Shown: positions 8,101-15,936, counted from the first letter of the stretch. The stretch: 64,000 bases of DNA from Shewanella sp. OPT22 (GCF_004168585.1 NZ_PGVH01000033.1:133469-197468); one strand, 5' to 3'. Program-made: numbers and translations. The notes: a model not told the origin generated them from the letters alone.

Positions 8101-10378
8101 CATCTACTGCATTAGCAACATTGATTCGGCCTGTGCCTGCACGATATACAGCAGCTTCAAAACGTTCATCTTTTGGCGTATTAGAGTACAATGCCATGGT
8201 GACTTCAGGATCTGCGGTCATTTGCAGAGCTGAGTGTCGCTGCGCTGGTGTCCAATTTGGATGCGCCTCGGTTAATAATGCCAATGAACCAGCAACGTGC
8301 GGGCTTGCCATTGAAGTGCCACTTAAAAAAGCGAAATCAGCAACTACTGGTACACCATCCTCTATATATTGCTCAAACGGCGCTTCATCACGATAAGCGG
8401 CATAGATATCAACGCCCGGTGCCGATACACTTGGCACTAAGTGTTCTGGGTTACCGATGCTTGGACCACGGGAAGAGAATACAGCAAGCGCATCTTGGCG
8501 ATCTTCATCGATCTCACGGTTCACATCCGTTTTAGATAGTGTAATTTGGTATTTACCTGTTTCACTACCATCAATCCATGTATTTAAGCCTTGGTAATTA
8601 TTCGTCCAATCACCATAATAAGCACCATTACTCAAATGGATGCCCGGAACCGCATATTTATCGGTGTAACCAATGTTAGCAAAATCACCATAAGAATCAG
8701 TGTTGTAGAGTATGAATCCTTCTGCTCCTCCCGCCACAACATTATGCGACTTTTCGACTCGACCGTTCTCACCACGCTCACACACTACGATGATATCCGC
8801 ATCTGAACCATCTGATTCGGTATAACCCAAGCTGTCAAAAGTGCCAGCTGCAAACGGAGCTAAGCAGCGAGCATCTCCAAAATCCGCAGCTTTGACTACA
8901 ATTCCCGTTACACTCTCACCATTAATGCCGCCACCTGAAAGCTGACTAAACCCTGCAGCTTCTTCTGCAAGTGTCGGGTTAGTGATTTTAGTATCTATCT
9001 CAATGGTACGGCCATGCGTGGTTGCTGCTACATTCAACAACCACGGTGCAACATTGTCGATTTGATGTAAATATTCGGTTCCTTCTGTACCACCGCTATT
9101 ACCTGCCGCTGCCGCGATTGAAATTCCTGCTTCATTTGCAGCTAAAAAGGCCAGTTGTACTGAATCATCCCAAGGAGACTTATGATCGACACCACCTATC
9201 GAAAAGTTGATAACATCTACACCGTCGGTAATGCTGTCTTCAATGGCTGCCACCAAGGCTTCACCCGGACAACCTCCTAATGGGTTACATACCTGATACG
9301 AAACAATATTTGCGTGTGGTGCGACGCCACTGATTTCTGGGAATAAACCTTCAACTAATACATCACCATCACCAGCTTCTTGTATTTGCCCGCCGACAAA
9401 GTCAACATTGATCAAAGTATTGCCAGCTGCAGTCGATGCAGTGTGAGAGCCGTGACCATTAAAGTCTTCACCACCTTGTGGTGTTGGCCCCCAAAAATAT
9501 TCACTGTAGCCATCAGTAATTACATCATAAGTCCGTACACCAATGAGTTTGTCATTACACATGGACTCATTACCTTCGACGGTACATTCACCCACGTAAC
9601 TTCCTGTCCCCCAAGGGTTGGTGTGATCAAACCCATCACCACCGATATCAGCAAATGAGACGTGATCGGTATTTACGCCAGAATCGATGACACCAACAAT
9701 AACGCCTTCACCTTTAAAGTTTGTTTTAGCTTGTGTTTGTCCGTTCCAAACTTTATCAGCCTGAATGAGTTTAGGGCCTTCATCAGTCTGTAATTGGTAT
9801 TCTTTTGAGCGTTGAACTAAACGTACGTTCGCCATTTTAGCTACTTGCTCGGCTTGCTCTTGCGTCATCTTCATGGTGAAGCCGTTAACGGCGTTAACAA
9901 ACTGCATACGTGCAGAGTTACCAGAAGCGATGCTGCTTACTTGAGTGATAGCGCTACTTTGTTTTGCTTTTAATTCAGAAGTGTAAGCCGTAATCGCTGA
10001 GTGTTGTGCTTTGCCTTGACTAAATATTTTTGATGAGGTGGTGTTCTTAGTTCCTTGAACCGCTTGTTTACCAAACTTACTTGCTACAGGTTTATCATTT
10101 AAATGGATAATGTAAACATTCTCACCAGTAATACCTTGTTCTTTCGTGAATTTTTTGCTGGCTTGGGAGCGAATTTGAACGTTATAACCGCCATTGCGAA
10201 GAATGTTATTATCCTGCGATGACGCACTTTGTTGGTAAGCTTTGATTTGCTCGGCCGTCATTTGAATCGGTCTAAGTTTAATATCATCTTGTGTGTTTGC
10301 CAGTGCGTGTGCACTGGCTGCAATGCCTGTCGCATACAAGCTGGACAAGATCATGCTTGTCAATCTAGAAACCTTCAT
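5117..10378 (-). CDS. Giant secreted S8 (subtilisin-like) protease with GlyGly-CTERM anchor
   Basis: The protein is 1753 residues long. Residues 1-27 are a signal peptide and about 85-200 resemble an inhibitor I9 propeptide. The peptidase domain has Asp232 (V-I-D-S-G), His309 (N-G-H-G-S-H), oxyanion Asn427 (A-A-G-N-S-G) and Ser689 (S-G-T-S-M-A-S-P-H). A protease-associated-like insert lies at about 480-610. Beta-rich Ig/cadherin-like repeats follow. The end (S-G-G-S-L-G-G, hydrophobic helix, R-R-R-M-K-R) is a GlyGly-CTERM signal; established knowledge: rhombosortase cuts such tails during type II secretion-linked export. No rhombosortase gene is in the window. The gene is divergent from the mipA-like gene and probably controlled by the island's own two-component system. 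All catalytic residues are present. The natural substrate is unknown. Confidence 0.92.
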   Translation of the reverse strand: MKVSRLTSMILSSLYATGIAASAHALANTQDDIKLRPIQMTAEQIKAYQQSASSQDNNILRNGGYNVQIRSQASKKFTKEQGITGENVYIIHLNDKPVASKFGKQAVQGTKNTTSSKIFSQGKAQHSAITAYTSELKAKQSSAITQVSSIASGNSARMQFVNAVNGFTMKMTQEQAEQVAKMANVRLVQRSKEYQLQTDEGPKLIQADKVWNGQTQAKTNFKGEGVIVGVIDSGVNTDHVSFADIGGDGFDHTNPWGTGSYVGECTVEGNESMCNDKLIGVRTYDVITDGYSEYFWGPTPQGGEDFNGHGSHTASTAAGNTLINVDFVGGQIQEAGDGDVLVEGLFPEISGVAPHANIVSYQVCNPLGGCPGEALVAAIEDSITDGVDVINFSIGGVDHKSPWDDSVQLAFLAANEAGISIAAAAGNSGGTEGTEYLHQIDNVAPWLLNVAATTHGRTIEIDTKITNPTLAEEAAGFSQLSGGGINGESVTGIVVKAADFGDARCLAPFAAGTFDSLGYTESDGSDADIIVVCERGENGRVEKSHNVVAGGAEGFILYNTDSYGDFANIGYTDKYAVPGIHLSNGAYYGDWTNNYQGLNTWIDGSETGKYQITLSKTDVNREIDEDRQDALAVFSSRGPSIGNPEHLVPSVSAPGVDIYAAYRDEAPFEQYIEDGVPVVADFAFLSGTSMASPHVAGSLALLTEAHPNWTPAQRHSALQMTADPEVTMALYSNTPKDERFEAAVYRAGTGRINVANAVDAGLVLDENSTNFKMADPDNGGEMHRLNVPELVNFSCEPECQWIRTFTATKDGTYQITNEPVYNFSPNPDGQFIQHGVDVSASPASFSLKAGETQTVLFKASVTDAQSIFGNSEVELHSHMLINETSEQSPEMRMPMVFKLNGGDLPSNLDVVAHRNQSSVTTNEFMLPQVEAPISRVFSAVKAVPETVTLPKDDDYFAPWNRSGEGEKAELIDEATHTFNVAVPEGSKRFVVEILSEANSIGDSGWKAGNPHIYIGRDFNNNGEIEPYDETICVSDSNGRKNMCNINLPEAGNYWVAIHNQRGFFPGAEEHDDTFTFAYGVVGEQTSADMNFAIPSSNGSDPVKGDLSWNIESMAEGDQYYSAIDIGTSQTNAGNLGIIPLTLSRGASDVSMKWQSYAQRAGEASSLTFKALPNISGNEREYTITAQLPDGFNTDLSQVEVSQSEFVETMTLEAGVLTISGTQKHTGNIEKGYNVTTNLEDAMCRTPDVGLGSNGGYINLADGEIDPVVDAHPDFNRAGISIPVSAFGTGYSSYALFNNHKYTATNNLVIRPMGTVALDQNGVFFPLTMPIPAEGFLTNYLAPLSRGWGASDGNFVQETMGAPLSYDSGVSLAGTNNGWAIIEYDNARTMTYEGYDFKTGTVTYGDFGDRFDFELILNMNTRFADNEFEVIMAYDEVNFNGDVRGAVGLQGVSGLSNWYGRYSEVAGEQVAFNNLDQVLQEGLVICYDYVGPESSQFEVTVNGLVSSNMSGQTLTATAVSQINGMNDIEMSQTLTIPSNISVSPYLDMTVDEDSDWVELNVIYSDETNSVNQISVTGEGIESEVENHESGSTVRFRPIADFSGETVVNVTVADVENPMDKATSSFNLTVMPSEDAPVINTVSAVAANGSLTLSVDANDVDGDELAITWTQTSGTDLGELPSTANIELTNVSAGSYGFDVEISDGKISVTESVTIEVQAAPTQETVTPKKKSGGSLGGIAVLMLMMAGLRRRMKR

Positions 10379-10725
10379 GGTTTTCCTCTTTTATTGTTGT
10401 AACAATTTTTAAACATTGTTTTTTATAACGAGTAACAAGTGATTAAACTGTACCAATTTGTACCAATTACTTTGATTAATAATCCATACTGCGTGCATGG
10501 TTAATAATTGCGCTGTTTTCATTACTTGTAGGTAACACATTGAAAAACTCTGTTTTCTTAGTCGAAGTTAAATGTTGAAAAGGTATTTTAAACAAAGTGA
10601 TAGGTGAGGTTTTTTGTTTGGATTACAAATGAGCTTGTAGAGCATCTACTGTTAATTTACTATCTGATTTGTTAGTGTGAATTACATATTTTTTCACATT
10701 ACAAATTTGGTACATATTCATCAAA
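10379..10725. other. Divergent promoter region, subtilase / mipA-like gene
   Basis: This 347-bp AT-rich stretch lies between the two divergent transcripts of island B and has no gene. It holds a tandem 10-bp repeat (10449-10468), and a related inverted ATTTGGTACA close to the mipA-like start (about 10705-10714). TTACAT/CATTAC-type repeats lie at about 10682-10703. Confidence 0.5.
10449..10468. promoter_or_regulatory. Tandem TGTACCAATT repeat, candidate response-regulator site
   Basis: TGTACCAATT occurs twice without a spacer, 71 bp upstream of the subtilase ATG. OmpR-type regulators usually bind direct repeats spaced by one helical turn (established). An OmpR-type regulator is encoded in the same island, so the link is plausible but inferred. 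Confidence 0.45.
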
Positions 10726-11583
10726 ATGAAGACGTTTTGTTATCACTTTATTTTCTTAACCCTCAGCTTTACTCCTATGTTAGGAGTAGCTGCTGATCCG
10801 AATCAATTTGTAAAAAGCAATACTTGGGAGCTATCTGTTTCAACGGGATTTGGAAAAATAACTAATCCAGTAAAAGGCAATAAAGACCTCTTTCTCTGGC
10901 TGTTACCAAGTATCAATTACTATGGCGAAAACGTTTACCTTCATAACACCGATATTGGTTACAACCTTTTTGAGAATGAACATGTTTTTATTGATATTTA
11001 TGGAAAACTTGATCAGCTGAGTTTATTTCATCTTGATAATGCGTCACTAAGCGCAGCTGCCGTAAGTCCGTTCTCTCCATCAAGGGGGCCTCAAAGTGAT
11101 ATTTCGATAAAGGTTCGAAGATCTGCAACTTATCTAGCGGGAACTAAAGTTGGCTTTAGTTTTGATAAACAGCAGCTTTCCTTCGAGTTGTTGACTGATG
11201 TGCTTGGAGTGCATAATGGCTACCAACTCAGTGCCCTTTACCAGTGGCGTAATTCATTCAATTTTGGAAAAGTGAGTTTTTCAACGAGCATTGATTATTT
11301 TAGCTCCAAACAAAGTGGCTATTATTTCTATTTAAATGAAAGTGATACCCACAAAATCTCTCCTCTTTTTATGCCTTCAAACGACTCTGTGTTTACGCAA
11401 CATCCAGCTTGGATGCCCAGCGTAAAACTAGAATATGTTTATCCTTTTAGTGAGCAGTTAAGCTTTGTTAGCTTCTATCGATATCAGCATCTAAATCTTG
11501 AAAGAGAAGACACATTACTGATTGATACTTTCAATCTGCATTCATTTTTCTTCGGTTTTCACTGGAAGTTGTATGCGGGTTAA
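10726..11583 (+). CDS. MipA/OmpV family outer-membrane protein
   Basis: The 285-residue protein has a signal peptide (residues 1-22, ending G-V-A-A-D) and then alternating beta-strand patterns with aromatic ends. It closes with F-F-F-G-F-H-W-K-L-Y-A-G, a typical outer-membrane barrel end. The pattern and the neighbours (DUF3019 and a two-component system) match the MipA/OmpV family. Members are linked to cell-wall or envelope stress roles, but a precise function is not established here. It is the first gene of a four-gene plus-strand operon. The DUF3019 gene overlaps its end by 11 bp, which suggests coupled translation. Confidence 0.75.
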   Translation: MKTFCYHFIFLTLSFTPMLGVAADPNQFVKSNTWELSVSTGFGKITNPVKGNKDLFLWLLPSINYYGENVYLHNTDIGYNLFENEHVFIDIYGKLDQLSLFHLDNASLSAAAVSPFSPSRGPQSDISIKVRRSATYLAGTKVGFSFDKQQLSFELLTDVLGVHNGYQLSALYQWRNSFNFGKVSFSTSIDYFSSKQSGYYFYLNESDTHKISPLFMPSNDSVFTQHPAWMPSVKLEYVYPFSEQLSFVSFYRYQHLNLEREDTLLIDTFNLHSFFFGFHWKLYAG

Positions 11584-11980
11584 TTTGTCGGTATCAAATT
11601 CACTATTATTGGTTTGTATATCCTGGTTTACCCTGAGCGGATCTGCTTTGGCTAAAGCTTTGCCACCTAATTTTAGTGTTTCTCCAAAAGCGTGTGTTAT
11701 CCCGTCATACTCTAGCAGTTGTGAGATTGTGCTTTCGTTTTCTTGGAAGACTAAAGCTGGAAATCGATTTTGTTTGTATCAGCAAAATGTTGACACACCT
11801 TTGCACTGTGCAACTTTAGGAAATAAAACGAATTTAAAAATCCCGTTTTATCTTAAGTCGACAACCACATTCTTTCTTAGAAACTCAACACAACAAGTCG
11901 CTGAGCAAACGATAAAAATTATAAAAATGGATACTAAGGAATTGCGCCGTAGACGTAAATCGGCATGGAGTTTGTTATGA
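11573..11980 (+). CDS. DUF3019-like secreted protein
   Basis: This 135-residue protein starts at the ATG inside the end of the mipA-like gene (M-R-V-N-L-S-V). A signal peptide ends near S-G-S-A-L-A. The mature part holds four Cys residues (A-C-V-I-P, S-S-C-E-I, R-F-C-L-Y, L-H-C-A-T), which suggests two disulfide bonds in a small beta domain, and it ends in a basic stretch R-R-R-R-K. It resembles DUF3019 proteins found beside MipA/OmpV and two-component genes. The upstream ATG at 11522 would lie deep inside the mipA-like gene and hide the signal peptide, so I reject it. Its TGA overlaps the ATG of the response regulator. Confidence 0.65.
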   Translation: MRVNLSVSNSLLLVCISWFTLSGSALAKALPPNFSVSPKACVIPSYSSSCEIVLSFSWKTKAGNRFCLYQQNVDTPLHCATLGNKTNLKIPFYLKSTTTFFLRNSTQQVAEQTIKIIKMDTKELRRRRKSAWSLL

Positions 11981-12648
11981 AGCATATTTTACTTATTGAA
12001 GATGACATCGAGCTTGCAACACTTATCAGGAGTTATCTGTCTAAACATAATTTTCGCGTACTTCACTTAAATAGTGCTTATGGTCTTGAAAGTATTACTC
12101 TAAATACGATCGATTTGATCTTATGTGATATCAATTTACCAGGTAAAGATGGCTTTCGAGTATTAAGCGAACTTAAGCAATATTATCAAAGACCTGTAGT
12201 CATGCTTACAGCCAGAGGTGATGATAAAGACCATATAAAAGGGTTACAGTTTGGGGCAGAAGATTATCTAATCAAGCCTATAGCACCTCAGTTGCTGCTA
12301 GCTAAATTAAATAACATCCTTAAACAACAGGTAACCACCATTGATGAACATATTCCCAATATAAAATTGGATCGTTCTTTAGGTGAGGTGAGAGTGGGCG
12401 AACAATCTCTATCCTTAACACCAAGCGAGTTTCATCTGTTTGCTATTTTTTACCAACACTTAGAACAACTCATTACACGTGACGAATTATTTACTTACTG
12501 TGTCGGTCGTGAATACGACGGTCTAGCCAGAACGATTGATGGCCGAATTGTACGACTAAGAAAAAAGTTGGAATCTTTAAGTCCAGAGGTTTTGCAATTA
12601 AAGACCGTGTGGGGAAAAGGGTACTTGCTTACCCATGCAAATCATTAG
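11977..12648 (+). CDS. OmpR-family response regulator
   Basis: The 223-residue protein has a receiver domain with acidic pair D9-D10, phospho-acceptor D51 (I-L-C-D-I-N-L-P-G) and conserved Lys near residue 100 (L-I-K-P-I-A-P). A winged-helix output domain follows, ending V-W-G-K-G-Y-L-L. I chose the ATG at 11977, which gives the classic ATGA overlap with the DUF3019 stop and the usual start M-K-H-I-L-L-I-E-D-D. Starting at 11965 would add four unneeded residues. Likely targets are the two divergent promoters of island B, where a tandem 10-bp repeat is visible (inference). Confidence 0.9.
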   Translation: MKHILLIEDDIELATLIRSYLSKHNFRVLHLNSAYGLESITLNTIDLILCDINLPGKDGFRVLSELKQYYQRPVVMLTARGDDKDHIKGLQFGAEDYLIKPIAPQLLLAKLNNILKQQVTTIDEHIPNIKLDRSLGEVRVGEQSLSLTPSEFHLFAIFYQHLEQLITRDELFTYCVGREYDGLARTIDGRIVRLRKKLESLSPEVLQLKTVWGKGYLLTHANH

Positions 12649-12661
12649 TTAAGGTTATACC

Positions 12662-13873
12662 GTGTCTAAATCATTCATGCTGCTGTTAGCCTTGCTTGTT
12701 TCAACCGTGGTAACTTCTGCATTTCTTGTTGAAAGATGGTTATTACGTTCTAATGTTCCGACAATCGAACTTAATTATAAGCAACTTCAAAAACTTATCT
12801 CGAGCTGTGAAAGTAACGATGAACAATGTCATTTGCTGAGCGGTAAAAATATCGATCCTCAACAGCTCTATTTGAGCAATGAAGTTAAGCAGGAGGTTCT
12901 TGAAAAAGGCATCTTGCTGTTGAGCAATGACGAACAACAAATGCTTCTGCTTAAACTTCGGCAAGGATTCTTTCAGATCAGCCTTCCATCAGAATTAATG
13001 GCCATTGAAGAGCGCAATGAATACGGCACAATAGCATTCTATCTCCTCAACACTTTTTTATTATTGATGGTGTTGTTACCACTTTATTTCACACTTCATA
13101 AACTTAATAAACAAGCACAAAAAGTCTCAAAAACAGGTTATCCAGAACCGATAAACATAGCTTATCCAACCATGTTATCGCCATTGATTTCAAGCTTTAA
13201 CGCCATGGTGAATAAATTACATCAAACCATTGATTTACAGCGAGAACTTTCGGCAACCGTCTGCCACGAAATGAGAACGCCACTCAGTAAAATCAGTTTT
13301 ATTAATGCCATGATGGAGGATGTACCACTAGAAAGAACGAAACAACAACTCAGTAAAATTACCGATGACATGCAGTTATTGGTGGACGAATATCTAAAGT
13401 TTTCTAAACAAGAGCATCAATATTCACAAATTAAAATCATCCAGCAAAATATGTATGAGTTATTAAATGAGTCATGTGAAAAGTTTCAAGAGCACATACA
13501 AGCTTCGATAAGCTTAGAGTGCAACCTACGTCAGCAAGCTGTTTTCGAAAATCGGTCATTGGCGAGAGCAATAAATAATTTACTTTCCAATGCCGCCAAG
13601 TATTGCCACACCAAGATTGCAGTGTCTTTTGTCGAAGAGAAGCACTTTTATGTATTAACCGTCGAGGATGATGGTCAAGGGTTTAAAAATCTTCAACCCC
13701 AATATCTTCCTTTTCAACAAGGTCAACAAGCCATAGAGGGCTACGGTTTAGGGCTTGCGATAGTCAGGCGAGTTATGGATTGGCATCAAGGTCAAATAAC
13801 TTTGTCGCATTCTGATAGTTTAGGCGGTGCAAAAGTCAGTTTAGAGTGGCCTAAATTGATAACTGCAGACTAG
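12662..13873 (+). CDS. Sensor histidine kinase
   Basis: The 403-residue protein starts with GTG. It has a membrane segment at 5-24, a periplasmic part of about 100 residues and a second membrane segment at about 122-144. A dimerisation domain carries H202 (T-V-C-H-E-M-R-T-P-L), and an ATPase domain has N-box N-N-L-L-S-N-A-A-K-Y, D-D-G-Q-G-F and G-Y-G-L-G-L-A-I. The periplasmic part has two Cys (C49 and C56) that could be redox-sensitive. It is paired with the response regulator 13 bp upstream. The signal is unknown, but the shared operon suggests envelope state or the product of the subtilase. Confidence 0.9.
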   Translation: MSKSFMLLLALLVSTVVTSAFLVERWLLRSNVPTIELNYKQLQKLISSCESNDEQCHLLSGKNIDPQQLYLSNEVKQEVLEKGILLLSNDEQQMLLLKLRQGFFQISLPSELMAIEERNEYGTIAFYLLNTFLLLMVLLPLYFTLHKLNKQAQKVSKTGYPEPINIAYPTMLSPLISSFNAMVNKLHQTIDLQRELSATVCHEMRTPLSKISFINAMMEDVPLERTKQQLSKITDDMQLLVDEYLKFSKQEHQYSQIKIIQQNMYELLNESCEKFQEHIQASISLECNLRQQAVFENRSLARAINNLLSNAAKYCHTKIAVSFVEEKHFYVLTVEDDGQGFKNLQPQYLPFQQGQQAIEGYGLGLAIVRRVMDWHQGQITLSHSDSLGGAKVSLEWPKLITAD

Positions 13874-14192
13874 AACTTACAAATTTTTTCGCTTTAATAC
13901 CTTAGAGACTCTCGAATGTTTTGGTCAAGATAAAGAATATGACGTTTTTCCTTATCCAGGATTAGCTAGATGAATAGCAATATATACCCATTTCGATAAT
14001 CCATGGATGAAATGTTTCTGGACGTAGTAAATTTGAATGTTAATATTTAATAATTAATTCAGTTACCTACATGTATTATTGGTGAGTATATATATGCTTC
14101 TATGCGGATTTTTAGGGAGTATGGCGACAGCTGTGCCGCCATTTTTGATGCCATGGATAAAGAAAAAGGGCTTAGCATTTCTGCTAAGCCCT
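13874..14192. other. Right-end module of island B
   Basis: No gene. It holds the inverted core (14005-14024), arm-like GGCGAC/GCCGCC repeats (about 14122-14140) and the normal ssrA terminator hairpin (about 14166-14194). Short frames here are only shadows of the tmRNA copy. Confidence 0.5.
14005..14024 (+). repeat. Inverted partial ssrA core, island B
   Basis: GGATG-N5-TTTCTGGACG ends 205 bp before the att3 copy CGTCCAGAAA (14229-14238). This is the same distance as in island A, although the DNA in between differs. Confidence 0.75.
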
Positions 14193-14246
14193 TGTTTTAT
14201 TTGGTGGAGGCGGGGGGATTTGACCCCCCGTCCAGAAAGCCTACAT
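14193..14246 (-). repeat. ssrA 3'-end repeat, att3
   Basis: A copy of the ssrA 3' end with one change in the T-loop arm (GACCC for GAACC) and loss of identity after CTACAT. It separates islands B and C. Arm-like GTGGACACTTTGTGGACA lies 103 bp to its right (14341-14358). Confidence 0.88.
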
Positions 14247-14340
14247 TTTATTCCTGTAATCGTGTTATGGGCGTTGTAGCGCATTTTCAATAACTTAAAA
14301 TATCTATGTGTACCATCAGAGACCGTCAGGGAGATGCTGC

Positions 14341-14358
14341 GTGGACACTTTGTGGACA
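14341..14358. other. Arm-like direct repeats, left end of island C
   Basis: GTGGACA occurs twice with a short spacer, 103 bp right of the att3 crossover motif. The position matches the repeats in islands A and B (105 bp), with changed sequence. Confidence 0.5.
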
Positions 14359-14459
14359 TGATTATTTTCGGATTTTCTGAATTGTTTTTATTCTGATGGA
14401 GAGAACTAAAAAAATTGTAATGTATACATTTCCAACATTCTTACTTATTTCGGAAGACG

Positions 14460-14574
14460 ATATGTATATTTTCTTGCTTATTCTATGTATTTCACGAGTG
14501 ATATGTATAAAAAAACTCATTTTCTATACATATGAGGGTCGATATGTATAGAAAATCTATTTTTCTATACATAT
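14460..14574. promoter_or_regulatory. Repeated ATATGTATA / TATACATAT operator-like sites before fic
   Basis: ATATGTATA is at 14460-14468, 14501-14509 and 14542-14550. Its reverse complement is at 14525-14533 and 14566-14574. The last four form two inverted pairs with centres about one to two helical turns apart. They lie directly upstream of the fic gene, whose product ends in a helix-turn-helix-like region, so autoregulation is plausible. Confidence 0.55.
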
Positions 14575-14616
14575 AATTATGCTCAGATAAATAGAAATTA
14601 GTCTCTTAAGGGATAA

Positions 14617-15693
14617 ATGATGCCTGTAACACCGTTACCTTTGAACAATTTAGAGCAGTGGGAAACAAGAGCTGTTTTGAAAAAGTCAGCAGAAGCACAT
14701 CGCTATTTGGCTGAGTTAAAAGGAATTGCAGCCAGTATCCCTAACGAAGCTATCTTGATAAATACTTTATCCCTACAAGAGGCAAAGGACAGTTCTGAAG
14801 TTGAAAACATTGTTACAACACATGATGAGTTGTACAAAGCGAACCTATTCGATGAAGTTATCACTAATCCTGCAACAAAAGAAGTTCAAGATTATGCGTT
14901 CGCATTGAAGCAAGGATTTGAGAATGTCAGGAGTCGAAAACTAATCCGTTTAGATGATATTTTAACCGTCCAACAGAACCTCGAACATAACAATGCAGGG
15001 TTAAGAAAATTACCGGGTACTGACCTCAAAAATGCACGTACAGGTGAGGTGATTTACACACCACCACAGCATGTTGATGACATCTCTGAGCTAATGGATA
15101 ATTTAGTTCAGTACATAAACGATGACAGCTTATGTGATGGAGATCCTTTAGTTAAAATGGCTATTATTCATCATCAGTTTGAGAGCATCCACCCTTTTTA
15201 TGATGGTAACGGTAGGACAGGTCGAATTATCAATATTTTGTACTTGGTTGCCCAAGATTTGTTGAATCTGCCAGTGCTTTATTTGAGTCGATTCATTATC
15301 CAAAACAAAGCTGATTATTATAAAAAGCTTCAACAAGTAAGAGATTCTGGAAACTGGGAACCTTGGTTGTTGTACATTTTGACTGGGGTTGCTGATACGG
15401 CTAAAGACACGATTTTGCTAATTACCGAAATGAAAGTATTGATGTCAGATTATAAGCATCGTATGCGTAATGAGTTGACCAAAATTTATAGCCAAGACTT
15501 ACTCAATAATTTGTTCAATCACCCCTACACAAAAATTGAATTTGTGATGGATGATCTAGGTGTTACCAGAATAACTGCAACTAAGTATTTAGAGCAGCTG
15601 GTTGAATGTGGCTTTTTGCAAAAACACAAAGTAGGAAGAGCGAATTATTATATGAACCAACCTCTTTGTGATTTACTCACTCGTCTTGTTTAG
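14617..15693 (+). CDS. fic: Fic-domain protein, class II (N-terminal inhibitory helix), with C-terminal winged helix
   Basis: The 358-residue protein has an N-terminal inhibitory motif S59-x-x-x-E63-N64 and Fic active site H192-P-F-Y-D-G-N-G-R-T-G-R203. A C-terminal helix-turn-helix-like region lies at about 300-350 (F-V-M-D-D-L-G-V-T-R-I-T-A-T-K-Y-L). Established knowledge: Fic proteins usually move AMP to a target hydroxyl, and the S/TxxxE(G/N) motif blocks ATP binding. All key residues are intact. A Shine-Dalgarno-like TAAGGGA sits just before the ATG-ATG pair. It is alone in island C. Its target is unknown; DNA binding at the upstream repeats is inferred. Confidence 0.92.
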   Translation: MMPVTPLPLNNLEQWETRAVLKKSAEAHRYLAELKGIAASIPNEAILINTLSLQEAKDSSEVENIVTTHDELYKANLFDEVITNPATKEVQDYAFALKQGFENVRSRKLIRLDDILTVQQNLEHNNAGLRKLPGTDLKNARTGEVIYTPPQHVDDISELMDNLVQYINDDSLCDGDPLVKMAIIHHQFESIHPFYDGNGRTGRIINILYLVAQDLLNLPVLYLSRFIIQNKADYYKKLQQVRDSGNWEPWLLYILTGVADTAKDTILLITEMKVLMSDYKHRMRNELTKIYSQDLLNNLFNHPYTKIEFVMDDLGVTRITATKYLEQLVECGFLQKHKVGRANYYMNQPLCDLLTRLV

Positions 15694-15927
15694 GTTTCTA
15701 TCGAGAAAAATCGATTACAGAGCGAAAGTATGGATACAGCATTTCTGGACGTAGGAAGTTTATTGATTAGTTACAAATATAAACATGTATTATTTCAATA
15801 AGTTGAGTTGGTCCAAATAAACAAGATAAACTTGGAAAAGATGTTTTCTACTCGATATGTCCACATTTGGTGGACACTTTAGTGGCCATTTTTAAAGAAA
15901 AAGGGCTTAGCATTTCTGCTAAGCCCT
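15694..15927. other. Right-end module of island C and ssrA terminator
   Basis: No gene. It holds the inverted core, GTGGACA-type arm repeats (about 15861-15890) and, at about 15901-15928, the AAGGGCTTAGC / GCTAAGCCCTT hairpin that ends tmRNA transcription. Confidence 0.6.
15732..15751 (+). repeat. Inverted partial ssrA core, island C
   Basis: GGATA-N5-TTTCTGGACG ends 213 bp before the CGTCCAGAAA of the functional ssrA gene (15964-15973). The spacing between its two blocks is the same as in islands A and B. Confidence 0.7.
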
Positions 15928-15928
15928 T
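15901..15928 (-). terminator. Functional ssrA terminator
   Basis: Stem AAGGGCTTAGC / GCTAAGCCCTT with loop ATTTCT, followed on the minus strand by TTTTTC. It lies 9 bp after the CCA end of tmRNA. Confidence 0.85.
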
Positions 15929-15936
15929 GTTTTATT

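Larger units (their letters stand above)
4643..14246. mobile_element. ssrA island B (subtilase and sensory cassette), no integrase
   Basis: The element lies between att2 and att3, repeat-to-repeat distance 9550 bp. Cargo: a 1753-residue secreted subtilase on the minus strand, and mipA-like, DUF3019, response-regulator and sensor-kinase genes on the plus strand. No recombinase gene is visible. Left-end arm repeats are at 4793-4808. The right end has GGCGACAGCTGTGCCGCCA near 14122-14140 and an inverted core at 14005-14024. Confidence 0.8.

Noticed and set aside
981..14246. att1, att2 and att3 as extra tRNA or tmRNA genes
   Set aside because: Only the 3' 55 bp is present; no acceptor partner strand, tag frame or promoter.
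14063..14359. Open frames on both strands around att3
   Set aside because: They run through the tmRNA repeat and arm sites; no ribosome site or family match.
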